A stretch of 29,333 nt of DNA from Candidatus Aenigmatarchaeota archaeon (GTDB lineage Archaea > Aenigmatarchaeota > Aenigmatarchaeia > QMZP01 > JAFGSV01), in assembly GCA_020343635.1 (NCBI GenBank), contig CP070804.1, positions 591,009 through 620,341 on the forward strand, given 5' to 3'. The translations under genes and the position numbers were made by a program. Positions 23,016 through 29,333 of the stretch are shown here, in pieces. The first letter of the stretch is position 1; each line of letters opens with the position of its first letter. A model generated the notes under the pieces. The model was not told the origin of the DNA. It did no database searches and saw only the letters and a program-made list of their open reading frames with translations.

Positions 23016-24872
23016 ATGAAACTCGATTACAGGAAGCTGGGACTCAGATGCGGCATGGAGATACACCAGCAGCTGGATACTGCCAAAAAGCTGTTCTGCG
23101 CGTGTCCAGCGCGCTTTTCTGCGAGCGAACACTGCTGCGAGATGAAGAGGAAGATGCACGCGGTCACAGGAGAGATGGGAAAGATAGACGAGGCCGCGAT
23201 GCACGAGTTCATGCGCGACCGGGAGTTCCTCTACAGGATATATCACAGCGAGAACTGCCTCGTGGAGACGGACAGCGAGCCCCCGCATTCCCTGAACATG
23301 GAGGCGCTTATTACGACACTGAAGGCCGCCCTGATGCTGAACTGCGAGATACCGGACGAGGTCCACGTGATGAGGAAGACAGTCATAGACGGCTCGAACA
23401 CGGGCGGCTTCCAGAGGACACTTATAGCAGGGCTGAACGGAAGGCTCAAAGCGGGTAACTGTCAGGTCGGTATCACCAATGTCTGCCTCGAGGAGGATTC
23501 AGCGCAGATACTCGAGAAAGGCAGGGACATGACCGTTTACGGGCTTGACAGGCTCGGAATACCGCTGATAGAGATAGGTACGACCCCCGACATACATACG
23601 CCAGATGACGCGAAATACATAGCTGAGAAGATAGGCATGCTGCTGCGTTCCACTGGGAAGGCCAAGAGGGGCATCGGCACGATACGCCAGGACATAAACG
23701 TCTCCATAGCGGGAGGCGCAAGGATAGAGATAAAGGGTGCACAGGAACTGAGGCTCATACCCAAGCTCGTTCAGAACGAGGTGATGAGGCAGCTTTCCAT
23801 TCTGGAGATCGGGCGGGTGCTGAAGAAGAGGGGATTCAGGAAGGTCGTTTCGAAGATAAAGAACGTCGCAACCCTGTTCAGAAAGACTGAGAACAAGATC
23901 ATGAAAGGCAAACAGGTCTTTGCCATACTAGTCCCCGGATTTGAAGGAATGCTCGCAAGGAAGATCACAGACACCCGGACATTGGGTAACGAGATAGCGA
24001 ACTACGTAAAAGTGAAGGCGGGCATCCCTGGCATAATACACTCTGATGAGAACCTGCAGAAGTACAGACTTGATAACGAGTTCATCGAGATAGGAAAGAA
24101 ACTTGGTGCAAAAAAGGGCGACACCGTCATAATCATGGCTGCCGAAAAGGATCTCGCGAAGGAGACGGCAGGTGCGATAGAGGAGAGGATAAACCAGTTC
24201 ATGGAAGGAGTTCCCAGGGAGGTCAGGAGGGCGCTCGATAACGGGGACACGGAATACATGAGGCCCATGCCCGGGGCGGAGAGGATGTACCCGGAGACGG
24301 ACGTAACTTCCATCAGGATATCGTCAGGCATGCTGTCCGAGATAAGGGAAGACCTTCCCGAGATTTGGGACAACCGGATAAAGCGCATAGCTAAGTCCTA
24401 TTCCATTTCACATGAGATGTCCAGACAGCTCGTGCAGGCAGGTCACGATGAAGTCTTCGAAAGGCTAAGTAAGAAGTTCGACCCGAAGCTCGTGTCCAAC
24501 GTGCTTCTTTCGAGTTTCAGGGAGATGGAAAAGGAAGGGCTTGACACGCGGGTAATCACGGAGAAGCACCTTTCTGACATATTCGGACTCGTCGTAAAGA
24601 AGGCCATTGCAAAGGAGGCGCTGTCTGCCATGCTAAGGAAGGTCGTCAAGAGCCCGGCTAAGTCCTTGCAAGAGCTGGCAGGGACCGTCAAGTCACTGGA
24701 TGTACCCGATCTGGAGAAGCTTATAGTGAAAGTAATAGAATCAAAGAAGGAACTTCTGAAGAACCCCAGGAGGGAGAAGGTGTACATGGGGCTTGTCATG
24801 AAGGAAGTCCGCGGGGAAGTTGACGGCAAGACGGTCATGGAGACCCTGGTCAGGGTACTGAAGAAATACTAA
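23016..24872 (+). CDS. gatE: Glutamyl-tRNA(Gln) amidotransferase subunit E
   Basis: This 618-aa protein begins KLDYRKLGLRCGMEIHQQLD, the GatB/GatE signature, followed by FCACPARFS, with Cys-rich zinc-site residues. EALITTLKAALMLNCEI, MRKTVIDGSNTGGFQRTLIA and VCLEEDSAQILEKG belong to the kinase-like amidotransferase core. The central AspRS-like GAD insertion (about 270-400) distinguishes GatE from GatB. A YqeY-like helical tail ends it. With GatD it converts misacylated Glu-tRNA(Gln) to Gln-tRNA(Gln), a strictly archaeal route. GatD is not in this window. Length is normal. An A-rich TATA-like element at 22981-22995 suggests a leaderless start. Confidence 0.96.
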   Translation: MKLDYRKLGLRCGMEIHQQLDTAKKLFCACPARFSASEHCCEMKRKMHAVTGEMGKIDEAAMHEFMRDREFLYRIYHSENCLVETDSEPPHSLNMEALITTLKAALMLNCEIPDEVHVMRKTVIDGSNTGGFQRTLIAGLNGRLKAGNCQVGITNVCLEEDSAQILEKGRDMTVYGLDRLGIPLIEIGTTPDIHTPDDAKYIAEKIGMLLRSTGKAKRGIGTIRQDINVSIAGGARIEIKGAQELRLIPKLVQNEVMRQLSILEIGRVLKKRGFRKVVSKIKNVATLFRKTENKIMKGKQVFAILVPGFEGMLARKITDTRTLGNEIANYVKVKAGIPGIIHSDENLQKYRLDNEFIEIGKKLGAKKGDTVIIMAAEKDLAKETAGAIEERINQFMEGVPREVRRALDNGDTEYMRPMPGAERMYPETDVTSIRISSGMLSEIREDLPEIWDNRIKRIAKSYSISHEMSRQLVQAGHDEVFERLSKKFDPKLVSNVLLSSFREMEKEGLDTRVITEKHLSDIFGLVVKKAIAKEALSAMLRKVVKSPAKSLQELAGTVKSLDVPDLEKLIVKVIESKKELLKNPRREKVYMGLVMKEVRGEVDGKTVMETLVRVLKKY

Positions 24873-24890
24873 CCATAACGGACGAAAGTC

Positions 24891-24900
24891 TTATAAAATA
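24891..24900 (+). promoter_or_regulatory. TATA box of the 56-aa zinc-ribbon gene
   Basis: TTATAAAATA is centred about 26 nt before ATG 24922, so transcription should begin at or next to the start codon. Confidence 0.6.
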
Positions 24901-24921
24901 AACAGACAAAAAATATTCGGT

Positions 24922-25092
24922 ATGATTTCTATGGGAGAGAAAATTGAGGAAAGTAAGTGTAACTGCACTATTTGCGGCTCCAGATTCAGGGTAAGGATAG
25001 ACAGGATAGGAAACATAAGACCCGTGGCCAAGTACTGCTCCTTCTGCAGGTCCCTGCTGGAGGAAGTAGAGGAGATTGAATACATCAAGTGA
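24922..25092 (+). CDS. 56-aa zinc-ribbon protein
   Basis: The short frame starts at ATG 24922, with an alternative in-frame ATG at 24931. A zinc ribbon is formed by C15-x2-C18 (CTIC) and C39-x2-C42 (CSFC), with an extra Cys at 13. Between them is a basic beta strand RFRVRIDRIGNIRPVAK, and the C-terminus is acidic (LEEVEEIEYIK). It resembles small archaeal zinc ribbons of unknown role; its place between GatE and RpoN suggests, but does not show, a link to translation or transcription. The leaderless-type TATA box upstream supports the first ATG. Confidence 0.75.
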   Translation: MISMGEKIEESKCNCTICGSRFRVRIDRIGNIRPVAKYCSFCRSLLEEVEEIEYIK

Positions 25093-25169
25093 TTCTGTTA
25101 CCATGTGAGCCCGGAAAGGAAACAATTTAAAGGTTAAAGTGGATAATTAAGAGATTGCAGGGTGGATTT

Positions 25170-25364
25170 ATGATCATACCGGTAAGATGCATGACATGCG
25201 GCAAGCCAGTAGGCCAGTTCTGGGAGGAGTTCATGGCAAGAAGAAAAAAAGGGGAAGACCCCAAGAAGATATTGGACGGGATGGGCCTTGTGAGGTACTG
25301 CTGCCGTTCGCTTTTTCTGACGCACGTCAACCTTACGGACAAGGTCGGTAAGTTCCAGAAGTGA
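25170..25364 (+). CDS. rpoN: DNA-directed RNA polymerase subunit N (Rpo10)
   Basis: From ATG 25170 this 64-aa protein reads MIIPVRCMTCGKPVGQFWEE, the usual RpoN start, with the zinc site CxxC...CC: C7 and C10, then RYCCRS and FLTHVNL. It is a small zinc-binding subunit at the RNA polymerase assembly platform. A TTG at 25155 would add five residues, but GGTGG at 25161-25165 is a Shine-Dalgarno for the ATG. The lysine-rich internal loop (RRKKGEDPKK) is normal. Its end nearly touches the convergent membrane-protein gene. Confidence 0.96.
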   Translation: MIIPVRCMTCGKPVGQFWEEFMARRKKGEDPKKILDGMGLVRYCCRSLFLTHVNLTDKVGKFQK

Positions 25365-25365
25365 T

Positions 25366-25701
25366 TCACAGTCTCCAGTAAACTGTGAATATCCTTATTA
25401 TCATCTGTACCGTGAAGCCTATTGACACTATCAGGTTGAGCACGAACAGTGCCGTGAGTGACCACGTCCATTCAACACCGAAAACCGTCACTACCCACGG
25501 AAGGAAGCTGAACCATGCGACCCATGCGTACAGTATGACTCCTATAACGGGTATGATGCCCAGCAGCAACGTTAGCCCGAGAACTATCTGCGTTACTATC
25601 GCTATAAGTATGCCAGCCGGGCCGTATGTGATGAAGCAGAACAATATGCCGAGAACGAGTGCGATCAGGTTTGAGTATGCATAAAGCTTTTTCTTCACCA
25701 T
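25366..25701 (-). CDS. Small membrane protein, four predicted helices
   Basis: This 111-aa protein is highly hydrophobic with transmembrane stretches at about 10-30, 32-56, 58-76 and 82-104. It is rich in Trp and aromatic residues (LYAWVAWFSFLPWVVTVFG). No catalytic motif, Cys cluster or signal peptide is visible. I recognise no family. The short basic start (MVKKK) favours a cytoplasmic N-terminus. It is convergent with RpoN and divergent from the TBP gene. Confidence 0.7.
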   Translation of the reverse strand: MVKKKLYAYSNLIALVLGILFCFITYGPAGILIAIVTQIVLGLTLLLGIIPVIGVILYAWVAWFSFLPWVVTVFGVEWTWSLTALFVLNLIVSIGFTVQMIIRIFTVYWRL

Positions 25702-25708
25702 AATAATT

Positions 25709-25718
25709 ATTCTATAAG
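25709..25718 (+). promoter_or_regulatory. TATA-like element upstream of the TBP gene
   Basis: ATTCTATAAG lies 32 nt before ATG 25746, with GGTG at 25739-25742 just upstream of the start as a possible ribosome-binding site on a very short leader. Confidence 0.45.
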
Positions 25719-25745
25719 GAACCTAAAAAATAAAAGCTGGTGTGC

Positions 25746-26300
25746 ATGAGTATTTTGCCTGTTCATATAGAGGACGTGACAGTAAGGACGGACCTGAAGA
25801 CGGACATACCCCTGGAGAAGATGGTTTCGGCCGAGGAGAACGCCGATTATGATGCGGAAGGCTCGAAGGGGGTAGTTTACAAGATGGAGGAACCGAGATC
25901 AACCGCGCTCATCTTCTCCGACGGAAAGATAGTCTGTACAGGAGCGAAGAGCATACGTGAGGCCGAAGACGCTATAAAAAAGGTTGTCGGGAAGATAAAG
26001 GATCTTGGAGTCGAGATAAAAACAGAACCGGGCATTGAGATAGAGAAGATAGTCGCAGCCTTCCGTCTCAGGGATCCCCTAAACCTTGAGGAGACTTCAG
26101 GAAAGCTCAAAGGATCTAGGTACGAGAAAGAGAAAGTGCCCGCGGTCTTGTACAGGACCAGCAATCCCCGGGCAGACTTCCTTATACTGGAGAACAAGAT
26201 GATATGCACGGGATGCCAGAGCATAAAGGACGTGCAGGGGGCCGTCACGTCTATGAAGGAGACCCTTGAGAGCGCCGGCATAAAGGTAGAGCTTGTATGA
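25746..26300 (+). CDS. tbp: Divergent TATA-binding-protein (TBP) homologue
   Basis: This 184-aa protein has the two-fold TBP repeat: repeat 1 about 7-90 (PRSTALIFSDGKIVCTGAKS) and repeat 2 about 98-184 (ADFLILENKMICTGCQS). Compared with the remembered Pyrococcus TBP, most DNA-contact positions differ: the conserved Asn in each repeat is D10 and K101, and of the four intercalating Phe only F57 remains, the others being S40, V131 and L148. The fold is confident; canonical TATA binding is doubtful. TBP recruits TFB and RNA polymerase in archaea. The start at ATG 25746 is preferred over GTG 25740. The gene overlaps the NAD(P)HX epimerase gene by 4 nt. It may be the sole TBP of the lineage or a specialised paralogue; the window cannot tell. 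Confidence 0.88.
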   Translation: MSILPVHIEDVTVRTDLKTDIPLEKMVSAEENADYDAEGSKGVVYKMEEPRSTALIFSDGKIVCTGAKSIREAEDAIKKVVGKIKDLGVEIKTEPGIEIEKIVAAFRLRDPLNLEETSGKLKGSRYEKEKVPAVLYRTSNPRADFLILENKMICTGCQSIKDVQGAVTSMKETLESAGIKVELV

Positions 26301-26896
26301 TTTCCGTTTCTGAGATGCACGAAATAGAGAGGAAAGCCGTGAACATGGGCATCAGCGAGGAGCTGCTGATGGAAACAGCCGGTGCGAATGCCGCCAGTGT
26401 CACAGACAGTGAATTCCGTCTTCAGGGCAAGGAGGTTATGATATTCTGCGGCACAGGTAACAACGCTGGGGACGGTCTCGTGTTCGCGAGGTATGCCCTC
26501 ATTTACGGAGCTTCCGTGAAGGTCTATTTCGTGTGCGGGACCGGAAGTCTTAAGCCACTGCCGTCAAAGCACCACTCAGCGCTCAGAAGGCAGGAGAAAG
26601 TCGTTTTTGTCAAAAGAGCAGAAGACGCTGACATACTTGTCGATGCAATGCTCGGTACGGGCATAAAGGGCAGGGTTAGCGAGGAATATGCGCGCGCAAT
26701 AAGGGAATTCAACTCAATGAACGGCATAAAGCTGTCTCTGGACAATCCTTCAGGGATAGACTGTGACACAGGGGAGGTTCTAGGGGAAGCCGTGAAACCC
26801 GACATGACCATAACTTTCCACGCCAGGAAGAAAGGGATGAACGAAAAGAACTCTGGACGTATAGTAGTAGCCGGCATAGGTATACCGAAAATTTAG
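26297..26896 (+). CDS. nnrE: NAD(P)H-hydrate epimerase (YjeF N-terminal domain)
   Basis: This 199-aa protein covers only the epimerase half. It has SEMHEIERKAVNMGISEELL at the start, the nucleotide motif GTGNNAGDGLVFARY, a catalytic-type acidic residue in DILVDAMLGTGIKG, LDNPSGIDCDTGEV, and TFHARKKG near the end. It repairs damaged NAD(P)H hydrates by interconverting R and S epimers. The C-terminal dehydratase domain that many homologues carry is absent here and must be elsewhere if present. It starts inside the TBP stop (ATGA overlap), so the two are co-translated. Confidence 0.9.
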   Translation: MISVSEMHEIERKAVNMGISEELLMETAGANAASVTDSEFRLQGKEVMIFCGTGNNAGDGLVFARYALIYGASVKVYFVCGTGSLKPLPSKHHSALRRQEKVVFVKRAEDADILVDAMLGTGIKGRVSEEYARAIREFNSMNGIKLSLDNPSGIDCDTGEVLGEAVKPDMTITFHARKKGMNEKNSGRIVVAGIGIPKI

Positions 26897-27002
26897 ATTA
26901 CGTTACAGCTATCTGTTTTAAGTAAAAACAAACTCGTTTTTTGCCGCAACGTTTAAACTTTTATTTTTAAGTAAGGAAAACAACTAAGTCTTTGGTGGGG
27001 CA
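26897..27002 (+). promoter_or_regulatory. Intergenic region: possible T-run terminator, then promoter of the glycosyltransferase gene
   Basis: A six-T run at 26937-26942 could end the TBP-nnrE transcript. TTTAAACTTTTATTTTTA at 26952-26969 is a TATA-like region, and GGTG at 26994-26997 is a Shine-Dalgarno 5 nt before ATG 27003. Two similar TAAGTAA-containing segments flank the T-run. Confidence 0.45.
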
Positions 27003-28187
27003 ATGAAGATATGCTATCTCTACCTGCACAGAATGGCCGGACGGGGCTCAGGCAGGTACATGCAGTCGCTTCTTACGTATTTCAAGGCGAAGAGACACAG
27101 TATATGCGTTGTGGAGGGGATGAGGTCCCAGCTTAAGGTTCTGAGAGGCATTGCCGTCAAGTACGTGCATTTCCCCTTCCAGATACCGGTCTATCAGGGC
27201 CGGGCAGACGTCAAGAAGAACGTCAAGATCTCAGGGATACCCGATTCCCAGCTGTTCAGCCTCATACGCAGATTTGCTGAATGGGAAGTTAAGATGAACG
27301 AAAGAACAGGCATTGACATAACCCACGCCAACCATGTCAGCATACTGCCGTTCTCTGCATCTCTGGCCAAGAAGATAAACCACGTCCCTTACGTAGTGAC
27401 AGCTCACGGGACGGGCATGCTGTCATCGCTTGAGAGCAAGAGGAACTTCGAGATTGCCAAGATGGGCCTCGAAGAATCCGAAAAGGTCATCGCTAACAGC
27501 AAGTTCACAAAGAGCAATCTCATAAAGGATTTCGGGATACAGAAGAACAAGATAAAGGTCATATATCCAGGGGTCGATACCGATGTCTTCAAACCTGCGT
27601 CACCAAGGGTGAAGAAGGCCATAAAGAGGAAGTATCGATGCACTGGTAAGAGGGTCGTCTTCTCATCGGGCTTCTTTACAGAGGAAAAGGGCTTCCAGTA
27701 CCTGCTCAAGGCTGCCAGCATCTACGAGAAGAAAGACCCGAACATAGTTACATTGATAACCGGACAGGGTGACTATCAGCATGAAATGGAGAAACTCATC
27801 GAGAAGTACGATCTTAAGAACACCAAGATACTGGGATGGGTTACCAGGAAGGACCTGATAAAGATTTACGGGGCAGCTGACCTATTTGTGACACCTTCCA
27901 CATGGCACGAGCCCTTCGGACTGGTCTCGGTCGAGGCGCTGGCTTCAAAGACTCCCGTGATCGCGACGAAGATGGGAGGCATACCGGAGATAGTTACGAG
28001 AGATGTAGGCGAAACAGTCGAATCCAAGTCCGGCAGCGCCATAGCGAACGCCGTCCTGGACAGGATAAACGACGACTGCTGGCTCAGGAAGAAGGGAAAG
28101 CACGGCAGGGAAAGGGTTATAGAACATTTCTCTGTCAAGGCCGGGGGAAGGGAGACAGAAAAGGTGTACAGAAAGGCAATAAGATGA
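27003..28187 (+). CDS. Family 4 glycosyltransferase (GT-B fold)
   Basis: This 394-aa soluble protein has the GT-B layout. The N-terminal Rossmann domain begins MKICYLYLHRMAGRGSGRYM, with an acceptor-side Gly-rich loop, and includes THANHVSILPF and PYVVTAHGTGM. The C-terminal nucleotide-sugar domain has KVIYPGVDTDVF, VVFSSGFFTEEKGFQYLLKA, the donor-binding EX7E block EPFGLVSVE, and SKTPVIATKMGGIPEIV. GT4 enzymes transfer sugars from nucleotide or phosphate donors to lipids, proteins or small molecules; neither donor nor acceptor can be read here. The next gene, GalT, is 46 nt downstream and points to hexose metabolism or surface glycans. Confidence 0.92.
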   Translation: MKICYLYLHRMAGRGSGRYMQSLLTYFKAKRHSICVVEGMRSQLKVLRGIAVKYVHFPFQIPVYQGRADVKKNVKISGIPDSQLFSLIRRFAEWEVKMNERTGIDITHANHVSILPFSASLAKKINHVPYVVTAHGTGMLSSLESKRNFEIAKMGLEESEKVIANSKFTKSNLIKDFGIQKNKIKVIYPGVDTDVFKPASPRVKKAIKRKYRCTGKRVVFSSGFFTEEKGFQYLLKAASIYEKKDPNIVTLITGQGDYQHEMEKLIEKYDLKNTKILGWVTRKDLIKIYGAADLFVTPSTWHEPFGLVSVEALASKTPVIATKMGGIPEIVTRDVGETVESKSGSAIANAVLDRINDDCWLRKKGKHGRERVIEHFSVKAGGRETEKVYRKAIR

Positions 28188-28205
28188 TATTCTTCCTGCC
28201 TCCAA

Positions 28206-28215
28206 ATTTATTATA
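28206..28215 (+). promoter_or_regulatory. TATA box of the galT gene
   Basis: ATTTATTATA is centred about 24 nt before ATG 28234 with no Shine-Dalgarno between, indicating a separate leaderless transcript for galT. Confidence 0.5.
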
Positions 28216-28233
28216 TCGCTACAAATAAAATAT

Positions 28234-29232
28234 ATGAGAAAAAAGATTTCCCAGAATCACATACGAAGGGACATTTTCGAAAGGGAAGTCATAATTGCAG
28301 GCAAGCGTTCCGAGCGTCCCGGGGCCAGCGTTAAAAAGAGAAAAAAACCTAGGAAGGAGGAATGCCCCTTCTGTCCTGGCAACGAAAAACTGACGGGGAG
28401 TACCGTGCTGGCGCTGCCGGACAAGAAGAACTGGAAAGTGAGGATATTTCCCAACAAGTTTCCGGTCGTCTTCTCTAACAGCTTCAAGAGTATAAGCAGG
28501 CATCCTTACAAGTGCTTCGCCCCGAGGGGCAGGCACGAGGTTATGGTCGAGACAAGGGACCATAACCATGAATACGAGGACATGAAACTTGAAGACCTTT
28601 CACTCGTTTTCAAAGCACTGAAGATACGCTACGAAGAACTGATGTGCATGAAGGACATAAATTACGTCACGGTGTTCAAAAACAGGGGGAAGACGGCAGG
28701 CGCCAGCATACCGCACACACACATGCAGATTATAGCATCGCCCCTATTCCCTGAGATTATATCAAGGGAAATGGACGAGTCCGAGGCATTCTTCAAGAAA
28801 GAGAAGAAATGTGGCATCTGCACAGTCGTTGAACAGGAACTCAAATACAAAGAGAGGGTGGTGACGCATAATTCTGACTGGATATGCATAAATCCTTATT
28901 CCTCCTCATGGCCGTATCAGATACAGTTCATGCCCAAGAGGCATTTCTCTGAGATAACGGACGCGGACGACAGCGAACTGGAGAATCTCGCCAGAATAAT
29001 CAAAAAGGTATTCATGGCCTTTTCAAAAATATTTGAAGACCTTCCGCTGAACATCATGTACCACAACTTTCCAAAGTCTGAATTATGGCATTTCCAGGTA
29101 CATTTATACCCAAGGCTCATGACACAGGCAGGTTTTGAGTTCTTCGGACTCAATGTAAATACAAAAACACCAGAAGAGGCTGCAGCGGAACTGAGAGAAG
29201 CCATGAAACATCTGGATGACAATCAGGTATGA
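28234..29232 (+). CDS. galT: Galactose-1-phosphate uridylyltransferase (GalT-type, HIT superfamily)
   Basis: This 332-aa protein has the zinc-site motif CPFC at 44-47 and a second pair CGIC at 193-196. The active site is GASIPHTHMQI with H161, H163 (the nucleophile position) and Q165; most GalT enzymes read HPH, here HTH. NIMYHNFPK and WHFQVHLYPR near the C-terminus are the second HIT-like repeat. The enzyme swaps UMP between UDP-glucose and hexose-1-phosphate; some archaeal relatives use other nucleotides or sugars, so substrate specificity is not assured. Length fits the family. It lies between two glycosyltransferase genes. Confidence 0.88.
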   Translation: MRKKISQNHIRRDIFEREVIIAGKRSERPGASVKKRKKPRKEECPFCPGNEKLTGSTVLALPDKKNWKVRIFPNKFPVVFSNSFKSISRHPYKCFAPRGRHEVMVETRDHNHEYEDMKLEDLSLVFKALKIRYEELMCMKDINYVTVFKNRGKTAGASIPHTHMQIIASPLFPEIISREMDESEAFFKKEKKCGICTVVEQELKYKERVVTHNSDWICINPYSSSWPYQIQFMPKRHFSEITDADDSELENLARIIKKVFMAFSKIFEDLPLNIMYHNFPKSELWHFQVHLYPRLMTQAGFEFFGLNVNTKTPEEAAAELREAMKHLDDNQV

Positions 29233-29236
29233 ACTT

Positions 29237-29333
29237 TTAACCGGACTTAACCAGCTTCCTGTACGTCTTCTCATAACCATCCGTCATGGCGCCTATGCTG
29301 AACTTCTTCTCCACCCAGCGCCTGCAGGCCTTA
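29237..29333 (-). CDS. C-terminal end of a second glycosyltransferase (partial)
   Basis: The minus-strand frame ending at TAA 29239-29237 encodes at least 31 residues, ACRRWVEKKFSIGAMTDGYE followed by a basic tail. This is the usual final helix of GT4 glycosyltransferases (R-x-W-V-E-x-x-F-S... Y-E-x-x-Y). The rest lies beyond the window. The stop is 4 nt from the GalT stop, so the two genes converge. Confidence 0.6.
   Translation of the reverse strand, partial: KACRRWVEKKFSIGAMTDGYEKTYRKLVKSG

Noticed and set aside
1..29333. CRISPR array, insertion sequence or prophage
   Set aside because: No regularly spaced direct repeats, transposase, integrase or phage structural genes were seen on either strand.

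Overview
The window is archaeal chromosome. Diagnostic genes are a complete A-type (archaeal V-type) ATP synthase operon, ribosomal proteins S8e and L37e, an Lsm protein, RNA polymerase subunit N, a TATA-binding-protein homologue, an RPA-like OB-fold protein, the archaea-specific amidotransferase subunit GatE, and a tRNA-Lys(CUU) split by an archaeal bulge-helix-bulge intron. I cannot name the phylum. Several small zinc-ribbon proteins, gene fusions and a very divergent TBP suggest a poorly sampled lineage, but that is inference.

Layout. 1-4000: mostly minus strand; the start of a possible SPFH-type protein (cut by the window edge), a TPR/beta-domain protein, an RPA32-like protein and a DRG-family GTPase, with a 38-aa zinc-ribbon gene on the plus strand. 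4154-8799: plus strand; an unrecognised protein, an amino-acid permease fused to a SAM methyltransferase, a CBS-pair protein, and KsgA/Dim1 fused to a HAD phosphatase. 8792-11436: minus strand; a membrane protein with a UBA-like N-terminus, an aspartate aminotransferase interrupted by one in-frame TGA, and a membrane-anchored double zinc-ribbon protein. 11531-20053: the ATP synthase operon in the order H-C-I-K-E-F-A-B-D, followed by a coupled 95-aa protein of unknown function. 20153-20802: a winged-helix/RelE-type toxin-antitoxin pair. 20803-25364: S8e, Lsm, L37e, tRNA-Lys, a divergent PRPP-synthetase-like protein, GatE, a 56-aa zinc ribbon and RpoN. 25366-29333: a small membrane protein, the TBP homologue coupled to NAD(P)HX epimerase, a GT4 glycosyltransferase, GalT, and the end of a second glycosyltransferase.

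Expression logic. Many first genes have an A/T-rich TATA-like box centred about 26 nt before the start codon and no Shine-Dalgarno, so they are probably leaderless. Genes inside operons use GGTG-type Shine-Dalgarno sites or overlapping stop/start codons. No gene-free stretch exceeds 300 bases. No CRISPR array, insertion sequence or rRNA was seen.

Most worth a second look: the TBP homologue that lacks most canonical DNA-contact residues; the permease-methyltransferase fusion coupled to a CBS protein; the nonsense codon in the aminotransferase; the GTPase that seems to lack a normal start codon; the tRNA-Lys with altered elbow positions; and the unknown gene appended to the ATP synthase operon.
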